NCBI RefSeq assembly: GCF_001593285.1
Contig: NZ_CP012529.1
Span: forward strand, 558,001 to 622,000
Source: Psychrobacter sp. P2G3
GTDB lineage: Bacteria > Pseudomonadota > Gammaproteobacteria > Pseudomonadales > Moraxellaceae
Reading direction: 5' to 3'
Length of the DNA stretch: 64,000 bases
The notes under the pieces were generated by a model that made no database searches, was not told where the DNA came from, and saw only the letters and a program-made list of their open reading frames with translations. The position numbers and the translations under genes were made by a program. Positions 36,732 to 47,363 of this stretch are shown in pieces; within the stretch, counting starts at the first letter, position 1; the number at the start of each line of letters is the position of its first letter.

Positions 36732-38081
36732 TCAGTCATGCGCGGCTTTCCATGCCCCCATTGAACCTAGATAAATATCAAGCTTGTCGAAACCTCGACT
36801 CGTTAGCCATCCTGCCGCTACCGTCGCTCGCGCGCCACTGGCACACATCAATGTATAACGATGGTTTTTATCGAGTTCGTGCCAACGTTCATTAAGCTCA
36901 CCGACATAGATATGCTGTGACCCTTTAATCGCGGTGGTCGCTCGTTCGTCAGCGTCACGGACGTCGAGCAGTGTCCAGTTTTCAGCGTTATGAAGGCGAT
37001 CTTCAACCTCAGTTGTGCCGATCATAGGCGTTTGTTGCATCTTCTGACCTTGCGCGGCAGCAGGGACCACACCGACATAACATCCTATAACATTATCAAA
37101 AGCTATTCTCACCAGATGTTCCATAGCAGTAGCAAGCTGCTCTTCATTAGATGCAATCAGTGCTAAGCTTTCTCCCTCTCCGATGAACCATCCGGCAAAG
37201 GCGGAAATCATGCCCACAGGTAGACTCATAGCGCCGGACAGGTGACCGGAAGCATATGCCATTGGCTCACGAATATCGATTAAATGATCAGCGTCACAGC
37301 TATTGAGTTGTTGGAGCGAAATATTGCGTGGTCGAATAACCAACGGAGGCGCATCGCCACCCTCCATATTGAGTCGTTCCATTAGTCTGAAATACGGCGG
37401 CTGGTAGTGATTTTCGTTAATCTTGAATTGTATAAAGGCGTCGCGGTCTGTGATTTGTAAACGTGGGTTATTTAATCTTTCGTGACCGATAGTAGAAAAT
37501 TCGCGCTCTGCCATGCCTGATCCGCAGACTGATCCAGCACCGTGGGCAGGGTAAATAATAGCCTGATCGCCTAACGCTAAGATCTTTTGTAGCGAATCAT
37601 AAAGCAGGCCTGCGACTTCTTCGCGTCGATCAGGGTAGAAATCAGTACGCCCAACATCACCAACGAATAGCGCGTCACCAGTAAAAACTCCAACGGCCTT
37701 TTTTGGGTAAGCGGTATCGAATAGCGCATAAGCGAGATGGTCATCAGTGTGGCCGGGCGTTTCTAGTACATAGATTTCAAGCTGGCCAATGGTGAAGCAA
37801 TCACCATCACGTACTGTCTGGGCATAGACGATGGGCTGTTCGGGATTCAGTCCATGTAATACAGTCGCACCTGTCATATCTGCTAAAATTGGCGCGCCAG
37901 AAACTAAATCTTCGTTGCGATGGGTTTCAAAAATATGGGTAACCTCAAGCCCTGCTGCGCGCGCTTTTTCTACGTAAATTGCGCAGTCGCGACGCGGGTC
38001 AATCACTATAGCTTTCCCGCCTGACCCGACTAGATAAGATAAATGCGCAAGTCCGGGTGTCTTAATCTTTTCGAGCAGCAT
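36732..38081 (-). CDS. MBL-fold hydrolase with two rhodanese domains
   Basis: 449 residues. The N-terminal metallo-beta-lactamase domain (about 1-240) resembles persulfide dioxygenases: FETHRNEDLVSG, ETPGHTDDHLAYAL, GDALFVGDVGRTDFY and IYPAHGAGS. The first metal motif reads THRNED instead of HxHxDH, so one histidine ligand is replaced by Asn. The first rhodanese-like domain (about 262-355) lacks a cysteine at its active loop. The second (about 365-449) has LLDVRDADERATTAI and the catalytic Cys in MCASGARAT. Sulfur or persulfide handling is likely. The ATG at 38081 is preferred over 38087 because AAGGAG lies six bases before the former and touches the latter. Confidence 0.85.
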   Translation of the reverse strand: MLLEKIKTPGLAHLSYLVGSGGKAIVIDPRRDCAIYVEKARAAGLEVTHIFETHRNEDLVSGAPILADMTGATVLHGLNPEQPIVYAQTVRDGDCFTIGQLEIYVLETPGHTDDHLAYALFDTAYPKKAVGVFTGDALFVGDVGRTDFYPDRREEVAGLLYDSLQKILALGDQAIIYPAHGAGSVCGSGMAEREFSTIGHERLNNPRLQITDRDAFIQFKINENHYQPPYFRLMERLNMEGGDAPPLVIRPRNISLQQLNSCDADHLIDIREPMAYASGHLSGAMSLPVGMISAFAGWFIGEGESLALIASNEEQLATAMEHLVRIAFDNVIGCYVGVVPAAAQGQKMQQTPMIGTTEVEDRLHNAENWTLLDVRDADERATTAIKGSQHIYVGELNERWHELDKNHRYTLMCASGARATVAAGWLTSRGFDKLDIYLGSMGAWKAAHD

Positions 38082-38343
38082 AGCCATCTCCTTACTAGAT
38101 AGTTATCAAGAGTACATACTTTTAATATCAAAGCTTAATATTAGAAAAGGGTATCAAGTAAGTATTATGATTGCTGTACTATCTTATATATTATGAGTAT
38201 GCATATTGTTTCAAGACACCAGTAAACGCCAGTAAAAATAGCATTTTAGGCGTAAATCCGCTACAATACGCCCACTAAAATCCTTCATACCTACTGTTAT
38301 ATCCTGCTATTTCCTTCCAAAATTTAACGATAAGTTATCCATT

Positions 38344-39966
38344 ATGAGCGCAGATTCTAAACTCCCAGCAACCAAGCTATCTCCAGCTAAGCTTGCCCGC
38401 GAAGTTGCTAAACGCCGCACCTTTGCTATTATTTCGCATCCGGATGCTGGTAAGACCACCATGACCGAAAAGCTCTTGCTATGGGGTCAAGCGATTCAGG
38501 TTGTAGGCGAAGTTAAAGGCCGAAAAACTGATCGCCATGCTACCTCAGATTGGATGAGTATGGAGCAAGAGCGTGGTATCTCAATTACCACATCAGTCAT
38601 GCAGTTCCCGTATCAAGACCATGTGGTCAACCTGCTCGATACCCCGGGTCACGCCGACTTTAGTGAAGATACCTATCGTACCTTGACCGCAGTGGATAGC
38701 GCGCTGATGATGGTTGATGGTGCTAAAGGTGTTGAAGAACGTACCATCAAGTTGATGGAAGTGTGCCGGATGCGTGATACGCCGATTATCTCATTTGTCA
38801 ATAAGCTGGATCGTCAGATTCGTGAACCGCTTGAGCTGCTTAGCGAGATTGAGACTGTCCTTAAGATTAAATGTATTCCGCTAACTTGGCCCATTGGTAT
38901 GGGACAGGATTTTATTGGTGTCTACCATTTAACTGAAAACAAAACTTATTTTTATCAAAAGGGTCACGGCGGTGATATGACCGTCGCTGAAACTCGCGAA
39001 GGCTATGATTATCCTGATATCCGTGAGCGTTTGGGTAAGCTAATGTTTGACTCTTTTGAAGAGTCGCTTGAGCTGGTACAAATGGCGCTGGAAGATTTTA
39101 GTGTAGAAGCGTTTTTAGCTGGCGAGATGACACCAGTATTGTTTGGTACCGCATTGGGCAACTTTGGTGTCAATATGGTGCTGGATACGCTTGTGAAGTA
39201 TTCCCCGCCCCCTAAAGCTCATCCTACCAATGAGCGCGAAGTCTCCGCTACTGAGCCTGATTTTACTGGTTTTGTCTTTAAGATTCAGGCAAATATGGAT
39301 CCGCGTCACCGTGACCGTATTGCATTCTTACGTGTCTGTTCAGGTAAGTACGAGAAAGGCATGAAGATGAAGCACGTGCGTCTGGGTAAAGAGGTACGCA
39401 TTGCCGATGCTCTGACTTTCCTCGCGGGTGACCGTGAAGCGTTAGAAGAAGCCTACCCAGGTGACATTATCGGTTTGCATAACCATGGTACTATCTCAAT
39501 TGGCGATAGCTTTACCGAAGGTGAAGTGCTGAACTTTACCGGCATTCCACATTTTGCCCCTGAGCTTTTCCGCCGTGTGGTGCTCAAAGATCCACTCAAA
39601 TCTAAAGCCTTACAAAAGGGTTTGCAGCAGTTAAGCGAAGAGGGCGCAACACAGGTCTTTATGCCGCAGATTAATAACGATTTAATCTTGGGCGCAGTGG
39701 GTGTGCTCCAGTTTGAAGTAGTCGCACATCGTCTAAAAGAAGAGTACAAAGTACAATGTGTTTTTGAGCCGGTATCTATCGCAACGGTACGCTGGATTCA
39801 TTGTGATGATGAGGTAGCATTGGCTAAATTTAAACGCAAAGCTCATGACCAATTATCATTAGATGGTGGTGGTTATTTAACTTATCTTGCACCATCACGT
39901 GTCAACTTGCAGCTGATGCAGGATCGCTATCCAGAAGTGACATTCAGTAGTACACGCGAGCATTAA
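38344..39966 (+). CDS. prfC: Peptide chain release factor 3
   Basis: 540 residues. RF3 is the translational GTPase that recycles RF1 and RF2 from the ribosome. G-domain motifs are complete: [13 protein letters not shown] (G1, about 32-44), GISITTSV (G2), [13 protein letters not shown] (G3), NKLDR (G4). Residues about 310-540 match the RF3 domains II and III, with [21 protein letters not shown] and [13 protein letters not shown] as family signatures. The long insertion of EF-G is absent, as expected. It is monocistronic; the start region lacks a strong ribosome site. A terminator follows. Confidence 0.97.
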   Translation: MSADSKLPATKLSPAKLAREVAKRRTFAIISHPDAGKTTMTEKLLLWGQAIQVVGEVKGRKTDRHATSDWMSMEQERGISITTSVMQFPYQDHVVNLLDTPGHADFSEDTYRTLTAVDSALMMVDGAKGVEERTIKLMEVCRMRDTPIISFVNKLDRQIREPLELLSEIETVLKIKCIPLTWPIGMGQDFIGVYHLTENKTYFYQKGHGGDMTVAETREGYDYPDIRERLGKLMFDSFEESLELVQMALEDFSVEAFLAGEMTPVLFGTALGNFGVNMVLDTLVKYSPPPKAHPTNEREVSATEPDFTGFVFKIQANMDPRHRDRIAFLRVCSGKYEKGMKMKHVRLGKEVRIADALTFLAGDREALEEAYPGDIIGLHNHGTISIGDSFTEGEVLNFTGIPHFAPELFRRVVLKDPLKSKALQKGLQQLSEEGATQVFMPQINNDLILGAVGVLQFEVVAHRLKEEYKVQCVFEPVSIATVRWIHCDDEVALAKFKRKAHDQLSLDGGGYLTYLAPSRVNLQLMQDRYPEVTFSSTREH

Positions 39967-39998
39967 AATTAATTATTTAATCATACATATTTTTAGTA

Positions 39999-40025
39999 AG
40001 AGACACGCCAGCCGTGTCTTTTTTC
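39999..40025 (+). terminator. Terminator of prfC
   Basis: AGACACG / CGTGTCT stem with a 5-base loop followed by TTTTTT, about 35 bases past the prfC stop. Confidence 0.85.
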
Positions 40026-40154
40026 GTTTAGGTGTTTTATTTAAAATAAAGAAATACTGCTAAAAATCTAACGGCTAAAACAGTGTTCCTACAATAACCA
40101 ATGATGATTACGGTAGAATATCTGTAAATGTCGTCTATTAATTAAAGAGGATAT

Positions 40155-41009
40155 ATGTCAAAAGCTACTCGGACTCATACCATAAAGCGTCTAAAAACTA
40201 AGCGCAGAGCCATTATAAATGGTGGTCTACAGTCGCTTACGGTTTTTGGTAGTGCTATCCTGTTGAGTGCAATTATCCTACCTGCCAATGCCTCTACCCT
40301 CATCAGTACGACAGACTATCTCGATTATAATTTGCCTAAAAGTTTACAAGAGCGCTGTATTGAGCGTGAAAATTGTCCAAAGATTGAGGTCAAATATCTT
40401 AAAACCAATCACGCTTGGATAAACGATATTGTCAATGCACGTATTAATAATTTAGTCGTCAACAGCAAACCGTTTGAGTCAGCACCTATCAAATCTAAAA
40501 GCAATCAAGCAGATGTTAAAGCGGCCATTGACGACTTTACTGCCTCACAATTTGCTGATTTACCTGAGGACAGTGCGTTTGTTTATAACTTGATGATCAC
40601 GCCTGAATACTTGGGTCATGTAAATAATTTTGAGTTGTTTGAGATAAGCTCTTATGTCTTTATGGGTGGCGCTCACGGCATGCCTTTTAGTGAATATCTC
40701 ATATTTGATCAAAGTAGCAAAAAGCAGATACAGCTAGCAAATATGTTGCAGAAAGGCAAAGAATCGCGTTTTGAAGCGTTAGCGTATGATGCTTATAAAA
40801 AGTGGATTAGCACGGTCGCTGATGACGTTGATAGCTATGAGAAAAGCTGGCCATTCACCTTAAGTGATAACGTAACATTGACTGATAAAGGCATCGATAT
40901 TCGTTACCAGCATTACTCTATCGGCCCATATGCTTACGGTATGCCAGTGCTTAGTATTCCATATAGCAAGCTTGATAATATTATCAAACCTCATTTCATT
41001 CTAAAATAA
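40155..41009 (+). CDS. Secreted DUF3298 (RsiV-like) protein
   Basis: 284 residues. A basic N-terminus followed by a hydrophobic segment (about 22-47: GSAILLSAIILPANAS) looks like a long signal peptide or anchor. The C-terminal region has the DUF3298 pattern: SSYVFMGGAHGMPFSEYLIFD (about 175-195) and the ending DIRYQHYSIGPYAYGMPVLSIPYSKL. Proteins of this type, such as RsiV and YlbF-like lysozyme-binding proteins, sit in the envelope and may bind lysozyme or other ligands; a function here is not established. The AAAGAGGATAT ribosome site is good. It is followed 90 bases later by the FHA gene in the same direction. Confidence 0.8.
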   Translation: MSKATRTHTIKRLKTKRRAIINGGLQSLTVFGSAILLSAIILPANASTLISTTDYLDYNLPKSLQERCIERENCPKIEVKYLKTNHAWINDIVNARINNLVVNSKPFESAPIKSKSNQADVKAAIDDFTASQFADLPEDSAFVYNLMITPEYLGHVNNFELFEISSYVFMGGAHGMPFSEYLIFDQSSKKQIQLANMLQKGKESRFEALAYDAYKKWISTVADDVDSYEKSWPFTLSDNVTLTDKGIDIRYQHYSIGPYAYGMPVLSIPYSKLDNIIKPHFILK

Positions 41010-41098
41010 GATGGCAATAATTAATCAGTTATAGCATGACTAAATAAGCGGTATTATCTAACAGTTTTAACAAAATTTTTATAATAAGGAGTAGCAAA

Positions 41099-42370
41099 AT
41101 GACAAGCAACTTAGATGAGAATAATGTGTCAAAGACAGAAGCAGAAGCAGTTACTTGGCAGCTTAATGCGCTAACAGAAGCGCTTGGTGATTTAACGTTA
41201 ACCGTTAATGATAGCTTATCTATCGGACGTGGGAATGATAATGATGTAGTGCTAGGAAGCAAGTCAGTATCACGCAACCATGCGTTACTTAGTGTCTTAA
41301 ACGGTGATTTATATATTAAGGATTTGGACTCATCGAACGGTACCTTTATCAATGATAAACGTATTGAAGGGAATAAATCCACGCATCTTAATTCTAATGA
41401 TACTGTTGGTTTTGCTAGCTTTGTTTTTAAAGTTGCCGCTCCAATGGAAGCCGAAACGGATTCAGCCCCAGTGGCTAAACCAGTAATTGGTACGCAAGCT
41501 GACGTTACGTCATCTGATGCTGAAGTAGCTAATACGGACGAACAAGAAAAAGAAGCCCCTTCTGTGGTCGTTACACCTACAGAACAGCCAGCAGTGCTGG
41601 AGTCAGCTCAGGTTGACGCTCAGGATACAACTAAGACGCTTGATGAGTCAGTAATAGATGCGGATTCGGTTGTTTCTTCACCAGTAGTCTCTCCCGTAGC
41701 GCCCGCTACCGAAGAAAATACGGTTGTAGACAGCGTGGATAGCACAAAGATGGATAGCGTAAAGACCGAAAGGGTATTGAACGAGAAGGTGGACGAGCCA
41801 GTAGTCAAAGAGACGATAGTTGCAGAAGTGCTGTCATCTGCGGACAGTGAGACAGCAGAGACGCCAGCTGCACCGATAGCAGAACCTGCTTCTCAACCAA
41901 CTTCAGCGCCAAGTACGGCAGCAGAAAAGGAGACAGTGATGTCTAATGATAAGTCTCAAGAGACGCTAAACAATGAGCCACTAAACAATGAGCCACTAAA
42001 CAATGAGCCACTAAACAATGAGCTTACAGCCAACGAGTCTGTAGCGACGAAGCAGCCAGTAGCTCATCAAGAGCCAGAAGTCGCTCCAGAGCATGACAAG
42101 ACGACCAAAACAACACTCCAAGAAGAAGCTGATCCAGATGTACTACGTGCCAAACAAGCGGCAACTGCACAGTTCTCTGGGACTGCTAATCTAGGACAGG
42201 CTCGTGATCTGGGTACTGAAGGCAACAATGCGATGGATCAAGCTATCGATAATCCTGCCAATGCAGGATATGTAGAGAAAAAACCTAGTGGTAGCTGGTT
42301 TATTTGGGTATTTATCGTCATTCTTATTATCGGAATCGCTTTGTGGTTATTTAATATGGGCGGTGTTTGA
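41099..42370 (+). CDS. FHA-domain protein with long disordered linker and C-terminal membrane anchor
   Basis: 423 residues. A forkhead-associated domain (about 30-112) binds phosphothreonine peptides: Arg44 in SIGRGNDN, Ser58/His61 in SVSRNHA and Asn80 in LDSSNGTFIN are the canonical contacts. Residues about 115-390 form an acidic, Val/Glu/Ala/Pro-rich disordered linker that includes four tandem LNNEP-type pentapeptides. A single hydrophobic segment (about 398-418, WFIWVFIVILIIGIALWLF) ends the protein, making it tail-anchored with FHA in the cytoplasm. No Ser/Thr kinase, phosphatase or type VI secretion genes are adjacent, so its kinase must be elsewhere. GGAGTAGCAAA precedes the ATG. Confidence 0.88.
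   Translation: MTSNLDENNVSKTEAEAVTWQLNALTEALGDLTLTVNDSLSIGRGNDNDVVLGSKSVSRNHALLSVLNGDLYIKDLDSSNGTFINDKRIEGNKSTHLNSNDTVGFASFVFKVAAPMEAETDSAPVAKPVIGTQADVTSSDAEVANTDEQEKEAPSVVVTPTEQPAVLESAQVDAQDTTKTLDESVIDADSVVSSPVVSPVAPATEENTVVDSVDSTKMDSVKTERVLNEKVDEPVVKETIVAEVLSSADSETAETPAAPIAEPASQPTSAPSTAAEKETVMSNDKSQETLNNEPLNNEPLNNEPLNNELTANESVATKQPVAHQEPEVAPEHDKTTKTTLQEEADPDVLRAKQAATAQFSGTANLGQARDLGTEGNNAMDQAIDNPANAGYVEKKPSGSWFIWVFIVILIIGIALWLFNMGGV
41966..42025 (+). repeat. Four tandem 15-bp repeats inside the FHA gene
   Basis: CTAAACAATGAGCCA occurs three times and a fourth copy ends CTT instead of CCA (41966, 41981, 41996, 42011). Each unit codes LNNEP. The identity at DNA level suggests recent expansion, and copy number could vary in frame between strains. 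Confidence 0.9.
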
Positions 42371-42680
42371 TAATTCGTTCAACACGTCCTAGTATTGGCA
42401 GTTTATTTAAGCAATAATCGTTTAGCTTATTTGTCTTACTATTCGCCTTTTTGAGAGGTTCTACGATAGAGGTACGAACTGTTCAGTAATCCTAAACCAT
42501 ACTAACGTTAGCCAGTTTTGTTATACTGGCTAGCCAAGTTTTGATTAAGTTTGGTCTGTCTCCAATTTCTTACTAGTTCAGGCTTTATTCATCGTAATAT
42601 TAAGCTTGTACTGTGATTCTATTACTCCTGTTTTTACTACTTTTATCTTTTGCCAAATTTGTGCTAAGAGACTGTTTACT
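42371..42680. other. Spacer upstream of trpE
   Basis: 310 bases. It begins with AACACGTCCTAG (42381-42392), the reverse complement of the motif at 36522, and includes a hairpin TAGCCAGT / ACTGGCTA (42509-42532) that may end the FHA transcript. There is no Trp-codon-rich leader peptide, so a classical trp attenuator is not seen. Confidence 0.5.
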
Positions 42681-44177
42681 ATGATGACCTTTGAAGAATA
42701 TGATGCCTTTAAGACACAGGGATATAGCCATGCGCCCCTTGTCAAAAAACGTTTAATGGATGCACAAACCCCTGTCTCTGTGTTTTCTAAAGTACGTGAT
42801 TTAAGCGGTTCAGCTTATCTATTCGAGTCTGTGGTAGGCGGTGAGCGTTGGGCACGATATTCGATGATTGGTTTGGGTAGTGACTTAATTTTGCAGTATA
42901 CGGATGGTTATATGACCATCAAAAAAGATGACAAAATCGATATCGATGCGGTTGATGATCCATTTGATTATATTCGCAAGCTTATGGCGCAATATAAAAT
43001 GCCAACGGTAGATGAGGTAAAAGCGTTACCGAGTTTCAGCGGTGGGTTAGTGGGCTATTTCGGTTATGACATGGTACGAGTCATTGAGCCGAGCGTTGGA
43101 TTATCGGATGCGCCGAACCCAATGTCGCTACCTGATATGTGGCTGATGCTATCGATGAGTGTGATTGTCTTTGATAATCTTGAAAATACCTTGTCAATTA
43201 TTGTTTATGCCGATTGTAATAATGAGGATGGCTATGGCGCTGCCATTCGTGAGCTTGAAAAGATCGAAGACAAGCTCGCTGAAATGCCCAACTTAAGCGC
43301 GCCAATTATGCCTACACCAAGGTTCAAATCACAGACCGGTCAAGAAAAATACTGCGCTGACGTCAATAAAATAAAAGACTATATATTGGAAGGGGACGTG
43401 ATGCAGGTTGTTCCTGCGCAGCGTTTAACTGCAGATTACACTGGTGATTCACTAGCTGTATATCGGGCATTGCGCTTCTTAAACCCATCACCTTATTTAT
43501 TCTTAGTGCACGGCTATACGCTTGATGATCATAAGCGCTTTGATATCATCGGCGCATCTCCTGAAATCTTATCACGTATCGAAAATGGCACAGTAACTGT
43601 CCGTCCGCTGGCAGGCACACGCAAACGTGGTCAAGATGAAGCAGAAGACTTGGCACTTGAAAAAGAGCTGCTTTCTGATAAAAAAGAAATCGCTGAGCAT
43701 TTGATGTTGATTGATCTTGGACGTAATGATATTGGCCGTGTTTGTGAATATGGTAGTGTTAAAGTCACCGAAAAAATGTTTATCGAGCGCTATTCACAAG
43801 TGATGCATATTGCCTCTAACGTCGAAGGCAAGATATTGCCTGATAAAGATGCGCTTGATGTTTTTTGTGCCACTTTCCCAGCAGGCACGCTATCAGGTGC
43901 GCCCAAAATTCGTGCTATGCAAATCATTGACGAGGTTGAGCCAGTCCGCCGTACTGTATTTGGTGGTTCGGTCGGTTATCTAGGCTGGCACGGAAATATG
44001 GATACTGCTATTGCTATTCGTACCGCAGTAATGCGCCGCGGTAAAATACATATCCAAGCAGGGGCTGGAGTAGTTGCTGACTCAATGCCAGAGGCAGAGT
44101 GGGACGAAACTAACAAAAAGGCCTTGGCACTGGTCAAAGCAGTAAAAATGGCCTGTGATGGATTGCGCATTCGCTAG
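42681..44177 (+). CDS. trpE: Anthranilate synthase component I
   Basis: 498 residues from the ATG at 42681; a TTG 75 bases upstream is in frame but lacks a ribosome site. TrpE makes anthranilate from chorismate, with ammonia delivered by TrpG. The regulatory N-domain has YLFESVVGGERWARYSMIG (the tryptophan-binding LLES region, about 47-62). The chorismate-binding domain has GDVMQVVPAQR, RPLAGTRKRG, EHLMLIDLGRNDIGR and PAGTLSGAPKIRAMQII, with GGSVGYLGWHGNMDTAIAIRT near the end. trpG is not immediately downstream; a tRNA cluster follows, so the gene stands alone in this window. Confidence 0.96.
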   Translation: MMTFEEYDAFKTQGYSHAPLVKKRLMDAQTPVSVFSKVRDLSGSAYLFESVVGGERWARYSMIGLGSDLILQYTDGYMTIKKDDKIDIDAVDDPFDYIRKLMAQYKMPTVDEVKALPSFSGGLVGYFGYDMVRVIEPSVGLSDAPNPMSLPDMWLMLSMSVIVFDNLENTLSIIVYADCNNEDGYGAAIRELEKIEDKLAEMPNLSAPIMPTPRFKSQTGQEKYCADVNKIKDYILEGDVMQVVPAQRLTADYTGDSLAVYRALRFLNPSPYLFLVHGYTLDDHKRFDIIGASPEILSRIENGTVTVRPLAGTRKRGQDEAEDLALEKELLSDKKEIAEHLMLIDLGRNDIGRVCEYGSVKVTEKMFIERYSQVMHIASNVEGKILPDKDALDVFCATFPAGTLSGAPKIRAMQIIDEVEPVRRTVFGGSVGYLGWHGNMDTAIAIRTAVMRRGKIHIQAGAGVVADSMPEAEWDETNKKALALVKAVKMACDGLRIR

Positions 44178-44366
44178 AGGCTGTTGTTATTAAATAGTGT
44201 TTGTTCAGTACTATTTGCTAGGTGCTATTTACTCAATACCTAGCAAAGTAGAGTAGGGAGATATAGTAAGTGCAATAAACAGCATTTTTTTGTATAAAAA
44301 AACTCTAGTACAATCAAGTGCTTGAAGTTTTTTATCAAAATAAGCGTAAAAAAAACGAAAAAGAGC

Positions 44367-44394
44367 TTGCGTCTGTCAAAATATTTGATAGAAT
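44367..44394 (+). promoter_or_regulatory. Sigma-70 promoter of tRNA cluster
   Basis: TTGCGT (44367-44372), 16-base spacer, TAGAAT (44389-44394), followed by a short G/C discriminator. It lies 22 bases ahead of the first tRNA, the normal arrangement for a stable-RNA promoter. Confidence 0.7.
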
Positions 44395-44416
44395 AGCCAC
44401 CACTTTGAGAGAACAA

Positions 44417-44492
<76 letters not shown>

Positions 44493-44558
44493 TCTCTTTC
44501 AAAGTAGCTTTTTATGAATTTGCTTTAAATTAAAGTGATTTTGTTCAAAGCAACCTAA

Positions 44559-44642
44559 GGTGGGATTGGGGAGCGGTCAAACCCAACAGACTGTAAATCT
44601 GTCGCGAAAGCTTCGAAGGTTCGAATCCTTCTCCCACCACCA
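44559..44642 (+). tRNA. tRNA-Tyr (GTA)
   Basis: 84 bases including CCA, with the long variable arm of a class II tRNA. Acceptor GGTGGGA / TCCCACC, anticodon loop CTGTAAA within AGA/TCT, T-loop GGTTCGAATCC. Equivalent to E. coli tyrU. Confidence 0.97.
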
Positions 44643-44756
44643 TATTTTCTTAAGTTTGTCATAACGCCAAGCATACTCGCTATACATAATTACTCTTTAT
44701 ATTTATACTATTATTCTGTATTTATACTATAAGAGTTACTTTGCATAAGAGTTATT

Positions 44757-44830
44757 GCGGGTGTGGTATAATGGTAACACCTTAGCCTTCCAAGCTAATG
44801 ACGCGGGTTCGATTCCCGCCACCCGCTCCA
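44757..44830 (+). tRNA. tRNA-Gly (TCC)
   Basis: 74 bases including CCA. Acceptor GCGGGTG / CACCCGC, anticodon stem TTAGC/GCTAA with loop CTTCCAA, T-loop GGTTCGATTCC. Equivalent to E. coli glyT. Confidence 0.97.
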
Positions 44831-44946
44831 TATATGTGGCATCGATTGCAAATCATTATTGAACAATTAATCACGACAATCAGTTATCATTATTGACTGT
44901 TTCGTGATATTTTTTTTAGTAAACCCATAAGGGTTACCTAAAATAC

Positions 44947-45021
<75 letters not shown>

Positions 45022-45156
45022 TTTATTATTCATATGATTTTTGCAACGTTAACGTTGTGTGCAGTTATGGGTTACCAAGATATTCACGTTATACAAAAAT
45101 ATAAAGTTCTGCGCTGATATTGAAAAACGTAAAGTCAACTCGGTAAATGATAATTT

Positions 45157-45183
45157 AAAGGTAACACCGAGGTGTTGCCTTTT
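45157..45183 (+). terminator. Terminator between tRNA cluster and tuf
   Basis: AAAGGTAACAC / GTGTTGCCTTT with a CGAG loop and one G-T pair, then TTTAG. It lies 135 bases after the last tRNA, so tuf would need, or gain from, its own promoter. Confidence 0.75.
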
Positions 45184-45282
45184 AGTGCTGTCAGTATATT
45201 AGTTATTATGTAAGCTACTAAGATATGATAAGTTACTGACATAAGTTACTACCTATTATAATGACCGCATATACTGAAAAGA

Positions 45283-45312
45283 TTGAAAATGTTAGCATAG
45301 TGCCCATATAGT
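45283..45312 (+). promoter_or_regulatory. Probable tuf promoter
   Basis: TTGAAA (45283-45288), 18-base spacer, TATAGT (45307-45312), about 140 bases upstream of tuf. An inverted repeat TTAGCATA / TATGCTAA (45292-45325) brackets the -10 box. A second, GTTTGATGG / CCGTCAAAC (45362-45397), would fold in the 5' leader. Confidence 0.55.
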
Positions 45313-45451
45313 ATGTTTATGCTAATAACTAAAGTTTAATAGTTCTACCCTAGCGTCAACGGTTTGATGGTTTTAATTCTGTCATAAGCCGTCAAACAGC
45401 TATTTACCGATCTTTGATTAATGAAGATTCACCAATAAAGAGGAAATACCC

Positions 45452-46642
<1,191 letters not shown>

Positions 46643-46687
46643 GATTTAACCCACTCAGAGCAATCTGAGAGAGTTAAACCGTAGTCG

Positions 46688-46718
46688 AAAAGCCATTCTC
46701 ATAGAGGGTGGCTTTTTT
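46688..46718 (+). terminator. Terminator of tuf
   Basis: AAAAGCCA-TTCTC / GAGGG-TGGCTTTT with two G-T pairs and a 3-base loop, followed by TTTTTT, about 45 bases past the tuf stop. Confidence 0.85.
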
Positions 46719-46814
46719 GTGGGTGAAATAAGGGGATTAAATAATATAAGTGAACAACGATTAACGTTTACGATAAAATAAGCGCATTAAATAATAAGAA
46801 TAAAAGGACAGGCC

Positions 46815-47312
46815 GTGTTCATTGTAGAAAGTATAGAAGAGCTGCCAATTAACGTAATAGAGTTTGAACAAGTGATTCAAGCAGTAGCAAATATTGAAGC
46901 TATGGTACAGCCGCAAGACATGTGGACTTATGAGACGTTAATCGAATTGCTCAAGCAAGATAGTATTAAGATGCTTAGTATTTGTGAGCAACAAGAGGAG
47001 GCTATCAATAATAAGGTAGTTGGTTATTGTTTATATCAAGTGGTTTTTGAACAAGCAGAAATTTTACGTATTGGCACCCATCCTGACTATCAGCGCCAAG
47101 GTATCGCATCGCAAATTTTTACTAGCTTAAATAAAGATCTACAGAATCAGAAGGTGGAGAGCTTACTATTAGAGGTACGCGCAGATAATTTTGCAGCTAT
47201 TACCTTATATGAGCAGCAAGGATTTACAGTGATTCACAGACGTAAAGGCTATTATCAAGCACCGCATCAGCCAACAGTTGACGCTTTAATTATGCAGCGC
47301 ATTTATTTTTAA
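46815..47312 (+). CDS. rimI: Ribosomal-protein-alanine N-acetyltransferase (RimI-like)
   Basis: 165 residues of the GNAT fold. RimI acetylates the N-terminal alanine of ribosomal protein S18. The acetyl-CoA loop is ILRIGTHPDYQRQGIASQIF (the R/Q-x-x-G-x-A/G motif, about 76-95), preceded by VVGYCLYQVVFEQAEI, and the end has EQQGFTVIHRRKGYY as in RimI. It starts with GTG; AAAGGACAGG lies about eight bases upstream. It follows the tuf terminator and so is separately transcribed. Other GNAT functions are possible, but the C-terminal GF-x-x-x-x-R-x-x-YY pattern favours RimI. Confidence 0.85.
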   Translation: MFIVESIEELPINVIEFEQVIQAVANIEAMVQPQDMWTYETLIELLKQDSIKMLSICEQQEEAINNKVVGYCLYQVVFEQAEILRIGTHPDYQRQGIASQIFTSLNKDLQNQKVESLLLEVRADNFAAITLYEQQGFTVIHRRKGYYQAPHQPTVDALIMQRIYF

Positions 47313-47363
47313 TCACCATTTTTAGCCCATGAGAGGTTCACTCGTTCAGATTGAGGACACGCC

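Noticed and set aside
41966..42025. Tandem repeat considered as a CRISPR or intergenic array
   Set aside because: The units are 15 bp, contiguous without spacers and in frame within the FHA coding sequence.
42371..42680. Tryptophan attenuator ahead of trpE
   Set aside because: A hairpin exists, but there is no leader peptide with tandem Trp codons and no T-run after the stem.
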